Under the pieces are notes generated by a model. That model did no database searches, had not been told where the DNA came from, and saw only the letters and a program-made list of their open reading frames with translations. This document shows, piece after piece, positions 26,068 through 35,445 of a stretch of DNA of 64,000 bases; position 1 is the first letter of the stretch; each line of letters opens with the position of its first letter. The position numbers and the translations under genes were made by a program. The stretch lies in the NCBI RefSeq assembly GCF_006542685.1, contig NZ_AP019736.1, forward strand, positions 1,212,001-1,276,000, written 5' to 3'. Source of the DNA: Alistipes dispar (GTDB lineage: Bacteria > Bacteroidota > Bacteroidia > Bacteroidales > Rikenellaceae).

Positions 26068-26745
26068 ATGACATTCGGAATCCTGAACGATCTCTTCCGC
26101 GGTATCTGCGTGGGGGTGGCGGCGTCGATCACGGTCGGCCCCGTGGCCGTGCTCTGCATTCAGCGCACACTCTCGAAAAGCCGCCGGTCGGGCATCGTCT
26201 CGGGTATCGGCGTGGCGTGCGCCGACACCTTCATGGCCATGGCCGCACTGTTCTTCTATTCGATGCTCCAGACGCAGATCGAACAGTACAACACGCTGCT
26301 GCGCGTCATCGGCGGCATCTTCGTCGTCATCGTCGGCGTCTTCATCTTCGCCCAGAACCCCGTGCCGCAGATTCGCCGCAACCGGGCGGGCAAAACCTCG
26401 CTCTGGCAGGATTTCGCCTCGATCTTCGGACTGACGATCGCCAACTTCATCATGGTCATCCCCTACATCCTGGCCTTCTTCGCCGTCTTCAAGATCTCGA
26501 GCGGCGACGTGACCGGCTCGGGATTCAGCGGCTTCGTGCGCTCGGTGTTCGTCATCGCCGGATTCCTCGGCGGCGCCACGGCATGGTGGACCCTGCTGGC
26601 GTGCGTCATCAGCCTGTTCCGCCGCCGGTTCCGTCCGCGGCACATGCTCACGATCAACCACGTCGCGGGCCTCATCATCGGCATCTTAGGCATTTACACC
26701 ATATTATCCACCTTCTACGCCATCTTCCCCAATGTCGGACACTAA
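26068..26745 (+). CDS. LysE/RhtB-family amino-acid exporter
   Basis: 225 residues, with about six hydrophobic segments and the family start (GVAASITVGPVAVLCIQRTL, the GxxxGP block at about 15-25). A second conserved stretch is IFGLTIANFIMVIPYILAFF. Inner-membrane export of small metabolites, usually amino acids; the cargo is not deducible. Preceded by a consensus promoter and overlapping the cmk start by 14 bases, so it is the first gene of the rightward cluster. Confidence 0.85.
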   Translation: MTFGILNDLFRGICVGVAASITVGPVAVLCIQRTLSKSRRSGIVSGIGVACADTFMAMAALFFYSMLQTQIEQYNTLLRVIGGIFVVIVGVFIFAQNPVPQIRRNRAGKTSLWQDFASIFGLTIANFIMVIPYILAFFAVFKISSGDVTGSGFSGFVRSVFVIAGFLGGATAWWTLLACVISLFRRRFRPRHMLTINHVAGLIIGILGIYTILSTFYAIFPNVGH

Positions 26746-27436
26746 ACAGCACAGAATCATAATCGCCATCGACGGCTTCTCGTCGTGCGGCAAGAGCACC
26801 TTCGCCAAGGCCATCGCCGCACGGCTGGGCTATATCTTCATCGACACGGGCGCCATGTACCGCGCCGTGACGCTCCATGCGCTCGAACACGGCGCGATCC
26901 GCTCGGGTATCGTGGACGAGGAGGCCGTGGTGAAGCTGCTCGGCGAAACCGCCATCACCTTCCGCTTCAACCCCGAACGGGGAGCCAGCGACATCTACGT
27001 GAACGGCGACCTGGCCGAAGGGAAGATCCGCACCATCGAGGTCTCGAACTGCGTGAGCCGCGTGAGCGCCATTCCCGAGGTGCGCCGCAAGCTCGTGGCC
27101 ATGCAGCAGGAGATGGGACGCCGCCGCGGCGTGGTGATGGACGGCCGCGACATCGGCACGGTGGTCTTCCCCGACGCCGAACTGAAGATCTTCATGACGG
27201 CCGACCCCGCCGTGCGGGCGCGGCGTCGCTACGACGAGCTGCGCGCCAAGGGCGACGACGTGTCGCTCGAGGAGATCGAACGCAATGTCCGCGAACGGGA
27301 CAGGGCCGACATGAGCCGCGCCGTGTCGCCCCTGCGGCAGGCGCCGGACGCCGTCGTGCTGGACAACAGCCGCATGAGCGTCGAGGAACAGATGGCGTGG
27401 TTCATGGAGCTGTTCGAAAGGAGAATCGCGGAATAA
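26732..27436 (+). CDS. cmk: Cytidylate kinase
   Basis: Phosphorylates CMP and dCMP with ATP. 234 residues, normal length. P-loop GFSSCGKSTFAKAIA at about 14-28, then YIFIDTGAMYRAVTLHAL with the CMP-binding residues, VVMDGRDIGTVVFPDAELK and the lid region RRRYDELRAKGDDV. The start overlaps lysE by 14 bases. ispH follows after 9 bases. Confidence 0.95.
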   Translation: MSDTKQHRIIIAIDGFSSCGKSTFAKAIAARLGYIFIDTGAMYRAVTLHALEHGAIRSGIVDEEAVVKLLGETAITFRFNPERGASDIYVNGDLAEGKIRTIEVSNCVSRVSAIPEVRRKLVAMQQEMGRRRGVVMDGRDIGTVVFPDAELKIFMTADPAVRARRRYDELRAKGDDVSLEEIERNVRERDRADMSRAVSPLRQAPDAVVLDNSRMSVEEQMAWFMELFERRIAE

Positions 27437-27445
27437 CGACGCCGC

Positions 27446-28327
27446 ATGGAGCCGGTGCACATAGAGATCGACGACAAATCGGGATTCTGCTTCGGCGTGG
27501 TCCGGGCGATCACCGAGGCCGAACGGGCCCTCGGCGAAGGCGGCACGGTCTATTCGCTGGGCGACATCGTCCACAACCGGATCGAGGTGCAGCGGCTCGA
27601 AGCGCTGGGGCTGCGGACCGTGACCCACGCCGACATGCCGCGGCTGGCCGGCTGCCGTCTCTTCATCCGCGCCCACGGCGAGCCGCCGACGACCTACGCC
27701 GCGGCACGCAGGCTGGGTATCGGGATCATCGACGCCACCTGTCCCGTGGTCGCACGGCTGCAACGGCGGGTCAAGCAGGCACACGAGGCGATGCGCGCCG
27801 TCGGCGGACAGGTGGTGATCCTCGGCAAGCGGGGCCACGCCGAGGTCGTGGGGCTGACCGGACAGGTCGCCGAGCCGACCGTCGTCATCGAGCGCGCCGA
27901 AGACCTCGCGCAGATCGACTTCGCACGGCCGATACATTTCCTTTCGCAGACCACGCAGAGCATCGCCCTGTTCGAAGAGCTCGGCGCCGAAATGCGCCGC
28001 CGGGCGGCCGATCCGGCGCAGGTGCGCCTCGACGACACGATCTGCCGGCAGGTCTCGGGCCGCGAGGCGCACCTGGCGCAGTTCGCGGCGCGTTTCGACG
28101 CCGTCGTGTTCGTCTGCGGCCGCAAATCCTCGAACGGCAAGGTCCTCTACGAGGTGTGCCGCCGGGCCAACCCCCGCTGCCGCAACATCGAGGAGCCCGC
28201 GGAGCTGGACCCGGCATGGTTCGAGGGAGTGCGGTCGGTGGGCATCTGCGGCGCCACCTCGACCCCCAAATGGCTCATGCAGCGGGTCGCGGAAGCGATC
28301 CGTGCGATGGGACCCGAAAGCGAATGA
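27446..28327 (+). CDS. ispH: 4-hydroxy-3-methylbut-2-enyl diphosphate reductase
   Basis: Last enzyme of the MEP isoprenoid route; an iron-sulfur enzyme making IPP and DMAPP. 293 residues. The three cluster-ligand cysteines are visible in SGFCFGV (Cys15), DATCPVV (about 99) and GICGATSTPKWLM (about 268). The substrate-binding HGEPP (in place of the usual HG/HGV) and SQTTQS motifs are also present. Nine bases after cmk, an order common in Bacteroidales. Confidence 0.95.
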   Translation: MEPVHIEIDDKSGFCFGVVRAITEAERALGEGGTVYSLGDIVHNRIEVQRLEALGLRTVTHADMPRLAGCRLFIRAHGEPPTTYAAARRLGIGIIDATCPVVARLQRRVKQAHEAMRAVGGQVVILGKRGHAEVVGLTGQVAEPTVVIERAEDLAQIDFARPIHFLSQTTQSIALFEELGAEMRRRAADPAQVRLDDTICRQVSGREAHLAQFAARFDAVVFVCGRKSSNGKVLYEVCRRANPRCRNIEEPAELDPAWFEGVRSVGICGATSTPKWLMQRVAEAIRAMGPESE

Positions 28328-28402
28328 CCGCCCGCACCGGAAACGGCCGCCGCTCCCGGCAGGGCATCCGACAGAATACACGACACGCAAAATTTCGAAC
28401 TT

Positions 28403-28882
28403 ATGAAACGTTATTTGATCCGCTCGCTGAAATATTTCGCCGCCCTCTGCGTTCTCTGTATGGCGATCATGGCGCTGAACCTCACGACGGGCATGGCCTC
28501 GCTCTCTCTCGAAGAGACGCTCTACGTCATATTCCACACCCCGCGGGGACTTCTGCTGCCCGCCGTCATCGTCCTGCTCGCGGCCTTCTATCCGCGGTTC
28601 GGATTCATCGTCCGGCGGGTCGAGGGCGACGTGGAGGAGCACCGCGAACAGATCGTGAACGCCTTCCGTTCGGCCGGCTTCGAGCTGCGCCGCGAAGAGG
28701 ACGACGCACTGTTCTTCCGGGCCAAGGGACCGCTGCACAGGCTCCTGCTGCTGGGCGAGGACGAAATAAAGGTTTCGCAATACGGACAGTGGATCGAGCT
28801 GGAGGGTATCCGCCGGGGCGTGGCCCGGGTCATCTACCGCCTCGATTCGCACATACGCATGGCACGATATGACAAAGAGTAG
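28403..28882 (+). CDS. Small conserved membrane protein of unknown function
   Basis: 159 residues. Two hydrophobic segments, about 12-32 and 50-67, are followed by a soluble tail with EEHREQIVNAFRSAGFELRR and a beta-rich end (DEIKVSQYGQWIELEG). I do not recognise a named family. It overlaps the start of the S41 peptidase gene by 14 bases, which implies translational coupling. Possibly an inner-membrane accessory of the peptidase; this is inference from context only. Confidence 0.7.
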   Translation: MKRYLIRSLKYFAALCVLCMAIMALNLTTGMASLSLEETLYVIFHTPRGLLLPAVIVLLAAFYPRFGFIVRRVEGDVEEHREQIVNAFRSAGFELRREEDDALFFRAKGPLHRLLLLGEDEIKVSQYGQWIELEGIRRGVARVIYRLDSHIRMARYDKE

Positions 28883-30530
28883 AAAATACCGCATCCTGGC
28901 CCTCGCGGCCGGGCTGGCCGCCGTGGCGGGCGCGACGATCCATGCGTCGCACAACGACTTCGGGCTGGGCCGCAACATGGAGATCACGGTCAATATGATG
29001 CGCGAGCTGTCGCTCGGGTACGTGGATCCGATCGACCCCGACCGTCTGATGGAGGGGGCCGCGGCGGGCATGGTCAGCGACCTGGACCCCTACACGGAGT
29101 ATATTTCCGAGGAGGGCATGTCCGATTTCGAGCTGCTCACCACGGGCAAATACGGCGGCGTGGGGGCGCTCATCCGCAAGAAGGGCGACTGGGTGGTCAT
29201 CGCCCAGCCCTACCAGGGCACTCCGTCGGACCGCGCGGGACTCAGGATCGGCGACCGGATTCTCGAAATCGACGGCAGGGACGCCCGGGGCTTCACGACC
29301 GAGGAGGTCTCCTCGCGCCTGAAGGGCGAGCCGGGCAGCCGGGTGAAGGTGACGGTCCTGCACCTCGACAGCACGCGGCAGACGGTGACGCTGCGCCGCG
29401 AGCGGATCGCCATTCCCGGCGTACCCTACGCCGGCTGGGCGGCCGACGGCATCGGCTACATCCGCCACAGCGACTTCACCGAAGGATGCTACGAGGAGAT
29501 GCGCGCGGCCGTCGAGCGGCTCCGCGCCGAGGGCGGGCTGAAGGGCCTCATACTCGACTACCGCTCCAACGGCGGCGGCATCATGCAGGAGGCCGTGAAG
29601 ATTCTCTCGATGTTCGTCCCCAAAGGCACGGCGGTCGTCACGACCAAAGGCCGCAACGAACGGCAGGACTACCGCACCGAGTCGGAGCCGATCCTCCCGG
29701 ACCTGCCGCTGGCGGTGCTGGTGAACGGCAACACGGCGTCGGCCTCGGAAATCGTGGCCGGCGCGTTGCAGGACCTCGACCGCGCGGTGCTCATCGGCCA
29801 GCGGAGCTTCGGCAAGGGGCTCGTGCAAACCACCCGCCCGCTGGGTTACAACACGATGCTCAAGCTCACCACGGCCAAATACTACATTCCCTCGGGCCGC
29901 TGCATCCAGGCCATCGACTACTCGCACTCGCAGGAGGGCTCGGTGCGCGTCGTTCCCGACTCGCTCGTTTCGGAGTTCACGACCCGTGCGGGCCGCAAGG
30001 TTTACGACGGCGGCGGCATCATGCCCGACATCGCCACCGAACCGGAGTACATCTCGCGCTTCGCCGCGACGCTCTACGCGCTGGGCTTCATCGAGGATTT
30101 CGGCGACGACTACACGCGCCGCCACCCGGGGCAGCGGATCGACCTGCGCACCTTCTCGATCACGGACGCCGACTACGCCGACTTCGTCGAGTTCATGCAG
30201 AACAAGGAGGTTCCCTACGAGTCGGACACGCGGCGGGCGCTCAAGGCGCTGAAAAAGGCCGCCGAGGACGACCGCTTCGCCGAGCTGAAGGAGCGTTTCG
30301 AGCGGGTGGAGGCCGAGCTGAAGGACGACACGCGGACCAACCTCGAAACCTACCGCGAACAGGTCGTCGATGCCATCAACAACGACATCGTGCTACGCCA
30401 CGGCTACACGGCCGGGGTGATCGAGCACGCGCTGCCCGGCGACCGGGAGGTGACCGAGGCCGTCGCCGTGCTGCGCGACTCCGCGGAATACGCGCGCATC
30501 ACCCGCGAGCAGGACACCCGGCGCAAATGA
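28869..30530 (+). CDS. S41-family C-terminal processing peptidase
   Basis: 553 residues. An N-terminal hydrophobic anchor (about 9-24) exports it to the periplasm. It has the family helical start with DLDPYTEYISEEGMSDF, a PDZ domain at about 90-175 (GKYGGVGALIRKKG ... YQGTPSDRAGLRIGDRI) and the protease core, with the catalytic Ser in NTASASEIVAGAL near residue 292 and Lys in RSFGKGLVQ near 316. The C-terminal 150 residues are helical. It resembles CtpA/Prc enzymes that trim C-termini of envelope proteins. Substrate unknown; a histidine kinase gene follows after 19 bases. Confidence 0.92.
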   Translation: MTKSRKYRILALAAGLAAVAGATIHASHNDFGLGRNMEITVNMMRELSLGYVDPIDPDRLMEGAAAGMVSDLDPYTEYISEEGMSDFELLTTGKYGGVGALIRKKGDWVVIAQPYQGTPSDRAGLRIGDRILEIDGRDARGFTTEEVSSRLKGEPGSRVKVTVLHLDSTRQTVTLRRERIAIPGVPYAGWAADGIGYIRHSDFTEGCYEEMRAAVERLRAEGGLKGLILDYRSNGGGIMQEAVKILSMFVPKGTAVVTTKGRNERQDYRTESEPILPDLPLAVLVNGNTASASEIVAGALQDLDRAVLIGQRSFGKGLVQTTRPLGYNTMLKLTTAKYYIPSGRCIQAIDYSHSQEGSVRVVPDSLVSEFTTRAGRKVYDGGGIMPDIATEPEYISRFAATLYALGFIEDFGDDYTRRHPGQRIDLRTFSITDADYADFVEFMQNKEVPYESDTRRALKALKKAAEDDRFAELKERFERVEAELKDDTRTNLETYREQVVDAINNDIVLRHGYTAGVIEHALPGDREVTEAVAVLRDSAEYARITREQDTRRK

Positions 30531-30549
30531 CCCCGAAAAAGACGTCGCG

Positions 30550-31731
30550 ATGAAAAAGTGGTGCACCAATCTGCTCTCGTTCCGCAACCGCGTGGTGGTG
30601 ATCGTCGTCGGCATCTCGCTGGGGGCCATGTCGCTGCTCTACACCAACGACATGGCGCGGCGGCTCAGGGAGAAGGAGCAGCACGACGTGGCGCTATGGG
30701 CTCACGCCATGGAACGCATCAACCGCGACGTGCTGGGCGGCAGCACCTTCCAGGATCCGCTGCTGCGCGACATCATGTCCAACGGCAACAACATCCCGTT
30801 CATCATCACCGACGAGAACCTCCGGGTGGTGCACTCGCACCTCATCCCCGACCGGATCATCGAGCACCCGGACCGACTGCGCGAACAGATCGACCGCTTC
30901 ACCGAGGAGAACACCCCCATCCCGGTCAAGGTGCTCTGGTCGGCGCAGCACTACCACATCATCTTCTACGGCAAGTCGGCGCTGCTCAAGTCGCTCTACT
31001 ACTTCCCCTACGTCCAGATACTCGTCATCACGGCCTTCATCGCGCTGGGGTTCATCGCCTTCCGTTCGTCGAAGCACGACGAGCAGAACCGCGTCTGGAT
31101 CGGCCTGGCCAAGGAGACCGCCCACCAGTTGGGCACGCCCACCTCGTCGCTGCTCGGATGGATCGAATACCTGCGCGCGCAGCCCGTGGACCAGTCGGCC
31201 GTGGACGAAATGCAGAAGGACCTCACGCACCTGATGAAGATCGTGGACCGCTTCTCGAAGATCGGGTCCGAAACCCCGCTCACCCCGGCCAACATCAACG
31301 AAGTCGTGGGCGAATCGGTCATGTATTTCCGCAAGCGCATCCCCCGCAACGTCACGCTGGACTACAACGGGCTGGCCATCGCCCCCGTGCAGGCCAACAT
31401 CAACGCCGCGCTGTTCGAGTGGGTCGTGGAGAACCTGATGAAGAACTCGCTCGACGCCCTGCAAGGCCACGGAGCGATCGCCGTGCGCATCTCCTCGGAC
31501 GAACAGCACGTGATGATCGACGTCAAAGACACCGGCAAGGGAATCCCCAAGAGCAACTGGAAGCGCATCTTCGAACCGGGCTTCACGACCAAGACCCGCG
31601 GCTGGGGCCTCGGGCTGTCGCTCTCGCGCCGGATCGTCGAGGAGTACCACCAAGGTAAGATCGCCGTGACCGAATCCGAAATCGGAAAGGGCACGACCAT
31701 CCGCATCACCCTCAAACGCATCTTCGCCTGA
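30550..31731 (+). CDS. Sensor histidine kinase
   Basis: 393 residues. Membrane segments at about 13-32 and 155-175 enclose a sensor domain of about 120 residues. The H-box is ETAHQLGTPTSSLLGWIEYL with the phospho-accepting His near 192. ATPase boxes follow: VENLMKNSLDAL (N), DVKDTGKGIP (G1) and RGWGLGLSLSRRIVEEYH (G2). No response regulator is encoded next to it, so the partner must lie elsewhere. Lies in the conserved cluster between the S41 peptidase and DUF4271; the stop overlaps the next start by one base. Confidence 0.92.
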   Translation: MKKWCTNLLSFRNRVVVIVVGISLGAMSLLYTNDMARRLREKEQHDVALWAHAMERINRDVLGGSTFQDPLLRDIMSNGNNIPFIITDENLRVVHSHLIPDRIIEHPDRLREQIDRFTEENTPIPVKVLWSAQHYHIIFYGKSALLKSLYYFPYVQILVITAFIALGFIAFRSSKHDEQNRVWIGLAKETAHQLGTPTSSLLGWIEYLRAQPVDQSAVDEMQKDLTHLMKIVDRFSKIGSETPLTPANINEVVGESVMYFRKRIPRNVTLDYNGLAIAPVQANINAALFEWVVENLMKNSLDALQGHGAIAVRISSDEQHVMIDVKDTGKGIPKSNWKRIFEPGFTTKTRGWGLGLSLSRRIVEEYHQGKIAVTESEIGKGTTIRITLKRIFA

Positions 31732-32855
31732 TGGATGCGCGGACGGCATATCCGGAAGACGCCGCGTTTCCCGCCGATTCCCTCTCCGGCGCACACGCCC
31801 CGGCCGGGACAACCGCCGGAATCCGCACCGCAGAGACCCGCGCCGCAGCACCATACGGAGCCGAGGTTCCGAAGGCCGCACCCCGTGCCATAAACGCCGC
31901 AGAGGCTTCGGACGCGGGACGCTCCGATTCGTCCGGAACCGCCCCGTTCCGGGCGGAGGTACGGACGGAAATGCCGGCCGGCATCCTGCCCGCACCCGCG
32001 GATTCGCTCCGCACGGATTCGCTGCACGCCGACTCGCTGCCGGCGTTCCCCTTTCCGGTGCAGTCCGGTCCGGCGGACCTTCCCGGAGAGACGCCCGCCG
32101 TCCGCTGGCGCGACACGACCGCCGCCGCGGTCTTCGGTCCGGCCTCGGTCGAAGCGGCCCCCCGCACGCTGCCGCCCTCCGGCGCGCCGTCGCTCACGGA
32201 CAATGCCGTGTTCCAGAGCTTCGTCCTGCTGCTCGCCGCCACCTACGCCACCCTGCTCTACCGCAACATCGGCGACATCCGCACCCTCGTGGGCCACATC
32301 TCGCGCGACGCCGCCTCACGGCAACGTCTCTCCGAGGATCCGGGCAGCAGCGGATTCTCGCGGTTCCTGCACATCGTCACGGCGATCGGAATGCTCTTCC
32401 TGGGCGTCTTCGCCGTGAAATACGGCGACGCCCTGATGCCCCGCCTGCTCACCGACACGCTCTCGCACGGCGCCGTGCTGGCCATGAGCCTGCTGGCGAC
32501 GCTGGCCTGCACGGCCATCGTCGCCTGTCAGGCCGCGCTCGTCCGCATCGCCGGGGCCGTGACCGTTTCGCAGCCGTTCGTCTCGCAACTGATGCTACTC
32601 CGCCGCACCTATTTCGCACTGGCGGTCATCGTCACCTCACCCGCGCTGCTGCTCTTCGCGCTCTGTCCCCGCGGTACGGGCAACGTGTGGTTCTCCGTCA
32701 TTACCATCGAATTAGCCATGACGGCTTTCTTGTACCTCAAAGAGTCGCTGAATCTGTTTATTTCCAAAAAAATTTCAATTTTGCATTGGTTTTTGTACCT
32801 TTGCACCGTGGAAATCTTCCCGGTGAGCCTTCTGTGGCTGTCGCTGGTGAGGTGA
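31731..32855 (+). CDS. DUF4271 membrane protein with long low-complexity N-terminus
   Basis: 374 residues from the ATG that overlaps the kinase stop. The first 150 residues are Ala/Pro/Thr/Ser-rich and without clear structure. From about 160 on comes the DUF4271 region with five to six membrane segments (FQSFVLLLAATYATLLY, FLHIVTAIGMLFLGVFAV, ending in HWFLYLCTVEIFPVSLLWL). The family lies beside hemD in many Bacteroidota; its role is unknown. The real start could be further downstream. The C-terminal part contains the putative hemD promoter. Confidence 0.8.
   Translation: MDARTAYPEDAAFPADSLSGAHAPAGTTAGIRTAETRAAAPYGAEVPKAAPRAINAAEASDAGRSDSSGTAPFRAEVRTEMPAGILPAPADSLRTDSLHADSLPAFPFPVQSGPADLPGETPAVRWRDTTAAAVFGPASVEAAPRTLPPSGAPSLTDNAVFQSFVLLLAATYATLLYRNIGDIRTLVGHISRDAASRQRLSEDPGSSGFSRFLHIVTAIGMLFLGVFAVKYGDALMPRLLTDTLSHGAVLAMSLLATLACTAIVACQAALVRIAGAVTVSQPFVSQLMLLRRTYFALAVIVTSPALLLFALCPRGTGNVWFSVITIELAMTAFLYLKESLNLFISKKISILHWFLYLCTVEIFPVSLLWLSLVR
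32773..32803 (+). promoter_or_regulatory. Putative promoter of hemD-rnpA-yidD
   Basis: TACCTTTG at 32796-32803 matches TAnnTTTG; TTTC at 32773-32776 is a near -33 at a 19-base spacing. The surrounding bases are unusually AT-rich for this genome even though they still encode the end of DUF4271. hemD starts at 32889. Confidence 0.45.
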
Positions 32856-32888
32856 CCCCCGAAAGCTACAAACTAAACATCTCCGCAA

Positions 32889-33755
32889 TTGAAAGTAAAG
32901 AGTGTGCTCATTTCGCAGCCGAGACCCGCTAACATCGAGAAGTCTCCGTTCTACGAATTATCCCGGAAATACCAGGCAGAGATCGCCTACAAGCCTTTTA
33001 TCCGCGTAGTGGGCGTATCGCTCAAGGAGTTCCGCGCTCAACGGGTCGAAATACTCGACCACACCGCCGTCATCTTCACGTCGCGCACGACGGTGGACAG
33101 TTTCTTCCACATTTGCGAAGAGGCGCGCATCACCGTGCCCGAAACCATGAAATACATCTGCCAGACGGAGGCCGTGGCGCTCTATCTGCAGAAATACATC
33201 GTCTATCGCAAGCGCAAGATTTCGTTCGCCGACGGATCGTTCACTTCGCTCGTAGAGTTGATTATCAAGCACAAGGAGGAGAAGTTCCTCCTGGCGCTGA
33301 GCGAACCCCACAAGCCCGAGCTGCCCGAGACGCTGGCCAAACTCAAACTGCCGGTGGACCCCGTGATTCTCGCCCGCACCGTGGCATCGGACCTCGACGA
33401 CGTGAAGCTCTCCGATTACGACGTGCTGGCGCTCTACTCGCCGACGGACATCAAAACCCTCGTAGAGAAGTTCGGGACCGACAACCTGCCCGCCGTGGCG
33501 GTCTTCGGCGAAGGCACGCTGCGCGCCGCCGTGGAGGCGGGAATCACCGTGCTGGCCAACGCCCCGACGCCCGAAGCCCCCTCGATGGCCAAGGCTCTCG
33601 ACATCTACCTCGCACGGGTCGAGGCGGGCGAGGAGATCGAACCCGTCGCCGTCACGACCGACACGCGCAAGGAGGAGTTCATCCGCAGCCAGCAGCACAA
33701 GCTGACCAAGAAGAGCCGCGTGCGCCGTCCCGGAACGGCGGAACCCCGCAAATAG
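32889..33755 (+). CDS. hemD: Uroporphyrinogen-III synthase
   Basis: Closes hydroxymethylbilane to uroporphyrinogen III in tetrapyrrole synthesis. 288 residues; the start codon is TTG at 32889, chosen because KVKSVLISQPRP is the conserved beginning of the family in this phylum. Further blocks: HTAVIFTSRTTVDSFFHIC, YICQTEAVALYLQKYIVY and SDYDVLALYSPTDIKTLVEK. The C-terminus is Lys/Arg-rich. No other heme genes are adjacent; the DUF4271-hemD-rnpA-yidD order is a conserved Bacteroidota arrangement. Confidence 0.88.
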   Translation: MKVKSVLISQPRPANIEKSPFYELSRKYQAEIAYKPFIRVVGVSLKEFRAQRVEILDHTAVIFTSRTTVDSFFHICEEARITVPETMKYICQTEAVALYLQKYIVYRKRKISFADGSFTSLVELIIKHKEEKFLLALSEPHKPELPETLAKLKLPVDPVILARTVASDLDDVKLSDYDVLALYSPTDIKTLVEKFGTDNLPAVAVFGEGTLRAAVEAGITVLANAPTPEAPSMAKALDIYLARVEAGEEIEPVAVTTDTRKEEFIRSQQHKLTKKSRVRRPGTAEPRK

Positions 33756-33763
33756 AGACCGCC

Positions 33764-34135
33764 ATGTCCGACGACCGCTCGCTTCCCCGCACGGAACGGC
33801 TCCGTTCGCTCGGAGCCGTCCGGCGCCTGTTCGAGAGCGGCGAGAGCGGTTTCGTCTTCCCGTTCCGGTACGTCTGGTTCGCCGAGGCGGACAGCGTGCC
33901 GTCGGTGGAGGTGCTCTTCTCGGTCCCCAAGAAGTTCCACAAACGGGCGAACCGGCGGAATCTGCTGCGCCGCCGCACCAAGGAGGCCTACCGGCTGCAA
34001 AAAGGGATCGTCCGCTGCGGCGCACCGGTCAATCTCGACCTGGCCCTCATCTACTCCTCGAAGGAGGCGCTGCCCTACAAAACCATCGCACATGCGGTCC
34101 GCCGGATTCTGGAAACGATCGCGGAGCGTCTTTAG
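33764..34135 (+). CDS. rnpA: Ribonuclease P protein component
   Basis: Protein subunit that helps the RNase P RNA cut tRNA leaders. 123 residues from the ATG at 33764. It has [15 protein letters not shown] at the start and the signature [18 protein letters not shown], plus a DLALIYSS strand. Eight bases after hemD. The yidD gene starts inside its last 15 codons. Confidence 0.92.
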   Translation: MSDDRSLPRTERLRSLGAVRRLFESGESGFVFPFRYVWFAEADSVPSVEVLFSVPKKFHKRANRRNLLRRRTKEAYRLQKGIVRCGAPVNLDLALIYSSKEALPYKTIAHAVRRILETIAERL

Positions 34136-34352
34136 GCGGCTCTGCGCCCTGCCGTTCATCGTGCTCGTGCGCTTCTACCAGCTCTGCATCTCCCCCTTCA
34201 CGCCGCCGTCGTGCCGCTTCACCCCCACCTGCTCGCAATACGCGCTCGAGGCGCTGCGAAAATACGGTCCCCTGAAAGGCGGCTGGCTCGCCCTGCGGCG
34301 GCTCGCCCGCTGCCATCCCTGGGGCGGCAGCGGTTACGACCCCGTGCCGTGA
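34092..34352 (+). CDS. yidD: Membrane protein insertion efficiency factor YidD
   Basis: 86 residues. Hydrophobic N-terminal helix (about 17-34), then the diagnostic [19 protein letters not shown] and [24 protein letters not shown] with the three conserved cysteines. Overlaps rnpA by 44 bases in another frame, as is common. Followed after about 60 bases by an intrinsic terminator. Confidence 0.94.
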   Translation: MRSAGFWKRSRSVFRRLCALPFIVLVRFYQLCISPFTPPSCRFTPTCSQYALEALRKYGPLKGGWLALRRLARCHPWGGSGYDPVP

Positions 34353-34414
34353 CGTCGCAAAAAAGACCGCCGGCGCACGGGGCCGTCCGGGCTCCCGCAT
34401 GAAAGCCGCGCCAC

Positions 34415-34435
34415 CCCGGCCGGCTGCCGGGTTTT
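34415..34435 (+). terminator. Intrinsic terminator of the rnpA-yidD transcript
   Basis: CCCGGC/GCCGGG stem with loop CGGCT, followed by TTTT at 34432-34435, 63 bases after yidD. Confidence 0.65.
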
Positions 34436-34470
34436 CCCCGCAACGGAGAGGAAAGCCCCCGGAACAGAAA

Positions 34471-34499
34471 CTCCGGTCCGGGAACGACCCGAACCGGAG
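34471..34499 (-). terminator. Terminator of the cation-efflux gene
   Basis: CTCCGGT/ACCGGAG stem with an inner CGGG/CCCG pairing; on the minus strand followed by TTTCTGTTCC. Lies 34 bases after the stop at 34533, convergent with the yidD terminator. Confidence 0.6.
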
Positions 34500-34532
34500 A
34501 CTCTTCAGCATTCGTTATTTCAACCAATCATT

Positions 34533-35444
34533 TCAGTCGCACAGATCGCAGCAGCGGGCCGCCGCCGACTCGAATTCGAGCGTCGCATGGGGAATGCCCT
34601 CCCCGGCGAGCCGCTCCTTGAGCCGCCGTTTCACCTCCTCCAGCCGGGCGAGGTCCTCCAGCACGACATGCGCCGTGAGGGCGTTCTCGGTGGTGCTCAT
34701 CGCCCAGATATGGATATGATGCACCGCCCGGACCCCCTCCACGGAGGTCATCTCCGCCTCCACGCGCCCGACGTCGATTCCCTCCGGCACGCCGTCGAGC
34801 GAGAGCCGCAGGCTGTCGCGGGTCAGCGACCACACCGAAGCCACGATCACTCCGGCCACGGCCAGCCCCACAACGGGGTCCACGACCGTCCAGCCCGTCC
34901 ACGAGATCACGACGCCCGAAACCAGCACGCCGATCGACACCAGCGCATCGGCGGCCATGTGCAGGTAGGCGCCCTTCACGTTGAGGTCTCTCTCCTTGTC
35001 CTTCATGAAGAGCCACGCCGTAAAGCCGTTCACGACGACCCCGACGCCCGCCGTCCACGCGATCGCCCCGCCCGCGATCGGCTCGGGATGCAGCATCCGC
35101 CCGATACTCTCGGCGACGATGACGCCCACGGCGATCAGCAGGATCACGGAGTTGAGCAGCGAAATGAGCACCGTGCTCTTCTTGTATCCGTAGGTGTACC
35201 TGGGCGTGGCGTGCGCCTGCGCCAACCGGAACGCCAGCATGGCCAGCAGCAGGCCGGCCACGTCGGAGAGGTTGTGCCCGGCGTCGGAGAGCAGCCCCAT
35301 CGAACCGTAGAAAAGTCCGACGGCGAACTCCACGACGACGAATCCCACGTTGAGGACGATCCCCACGAGAAACGCCCGGTTGAGCGACGTGATCCGGTGC
35401 TCGTGGTGGTGATGGAGCCCGGCGTGTGCGTGTTCGTGTGCCAT
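34533..35444 (-). CDS. Cation diffusion facilitator (Zn/Co/Cd efflux)
   Basis: 303 residues with six membrane segments. His-rich N-terminus (AHEHAHAGLHHHHEHR) likely collects metal. Metal-site motifs: LLSDAGHNLSDV near residue 50 and LHMAADALVSIGVLVSG near 160, the paired HxxxD/DxxxD sites of the CDF family. The C-terminal cytoplasmic domain includes VRAVHHIHIWAMS. Exports divalent metal in exchange for protons. The start is one base from the stop of the hemerythrin regulator, suggesting co-transcription. Confidence 0.92.
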   Translation of the reverse strand: MAHEHAHAGLHHHHEHRITSLNRAFLVGIVLNVGFVVVEFAVGLFYGSMGLLSDAGHNLSDVAGLLLAMLAFRLAQAHATPRYTYGYKKSTVLISLLNSVILLIAVGVIVAESIGRMLHPEPIAGGAIAWTAGVGVVVNGFTAWLFMKDKERDLNVKGAYLHMAADALVSIGVLVSGVVISWTGWTVVDPVVGLAVAGVIVASVWSLTRDSLRLSLDGVPEGIDVGRVEAEMTSVEGVRAVHHIHIWAMSTTENALTAHVVLEDLARLEEVKRRLKERLAGEGIPHATLEFESAAARCCDLCD

Positions 35445-35445
35445 G

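Noticed and set aside
26675..29071. 798-codon leftward open frame
   Set aside because: Antisense to lysE, cmk, ispH and the following genes, all of which have clear family motifs.
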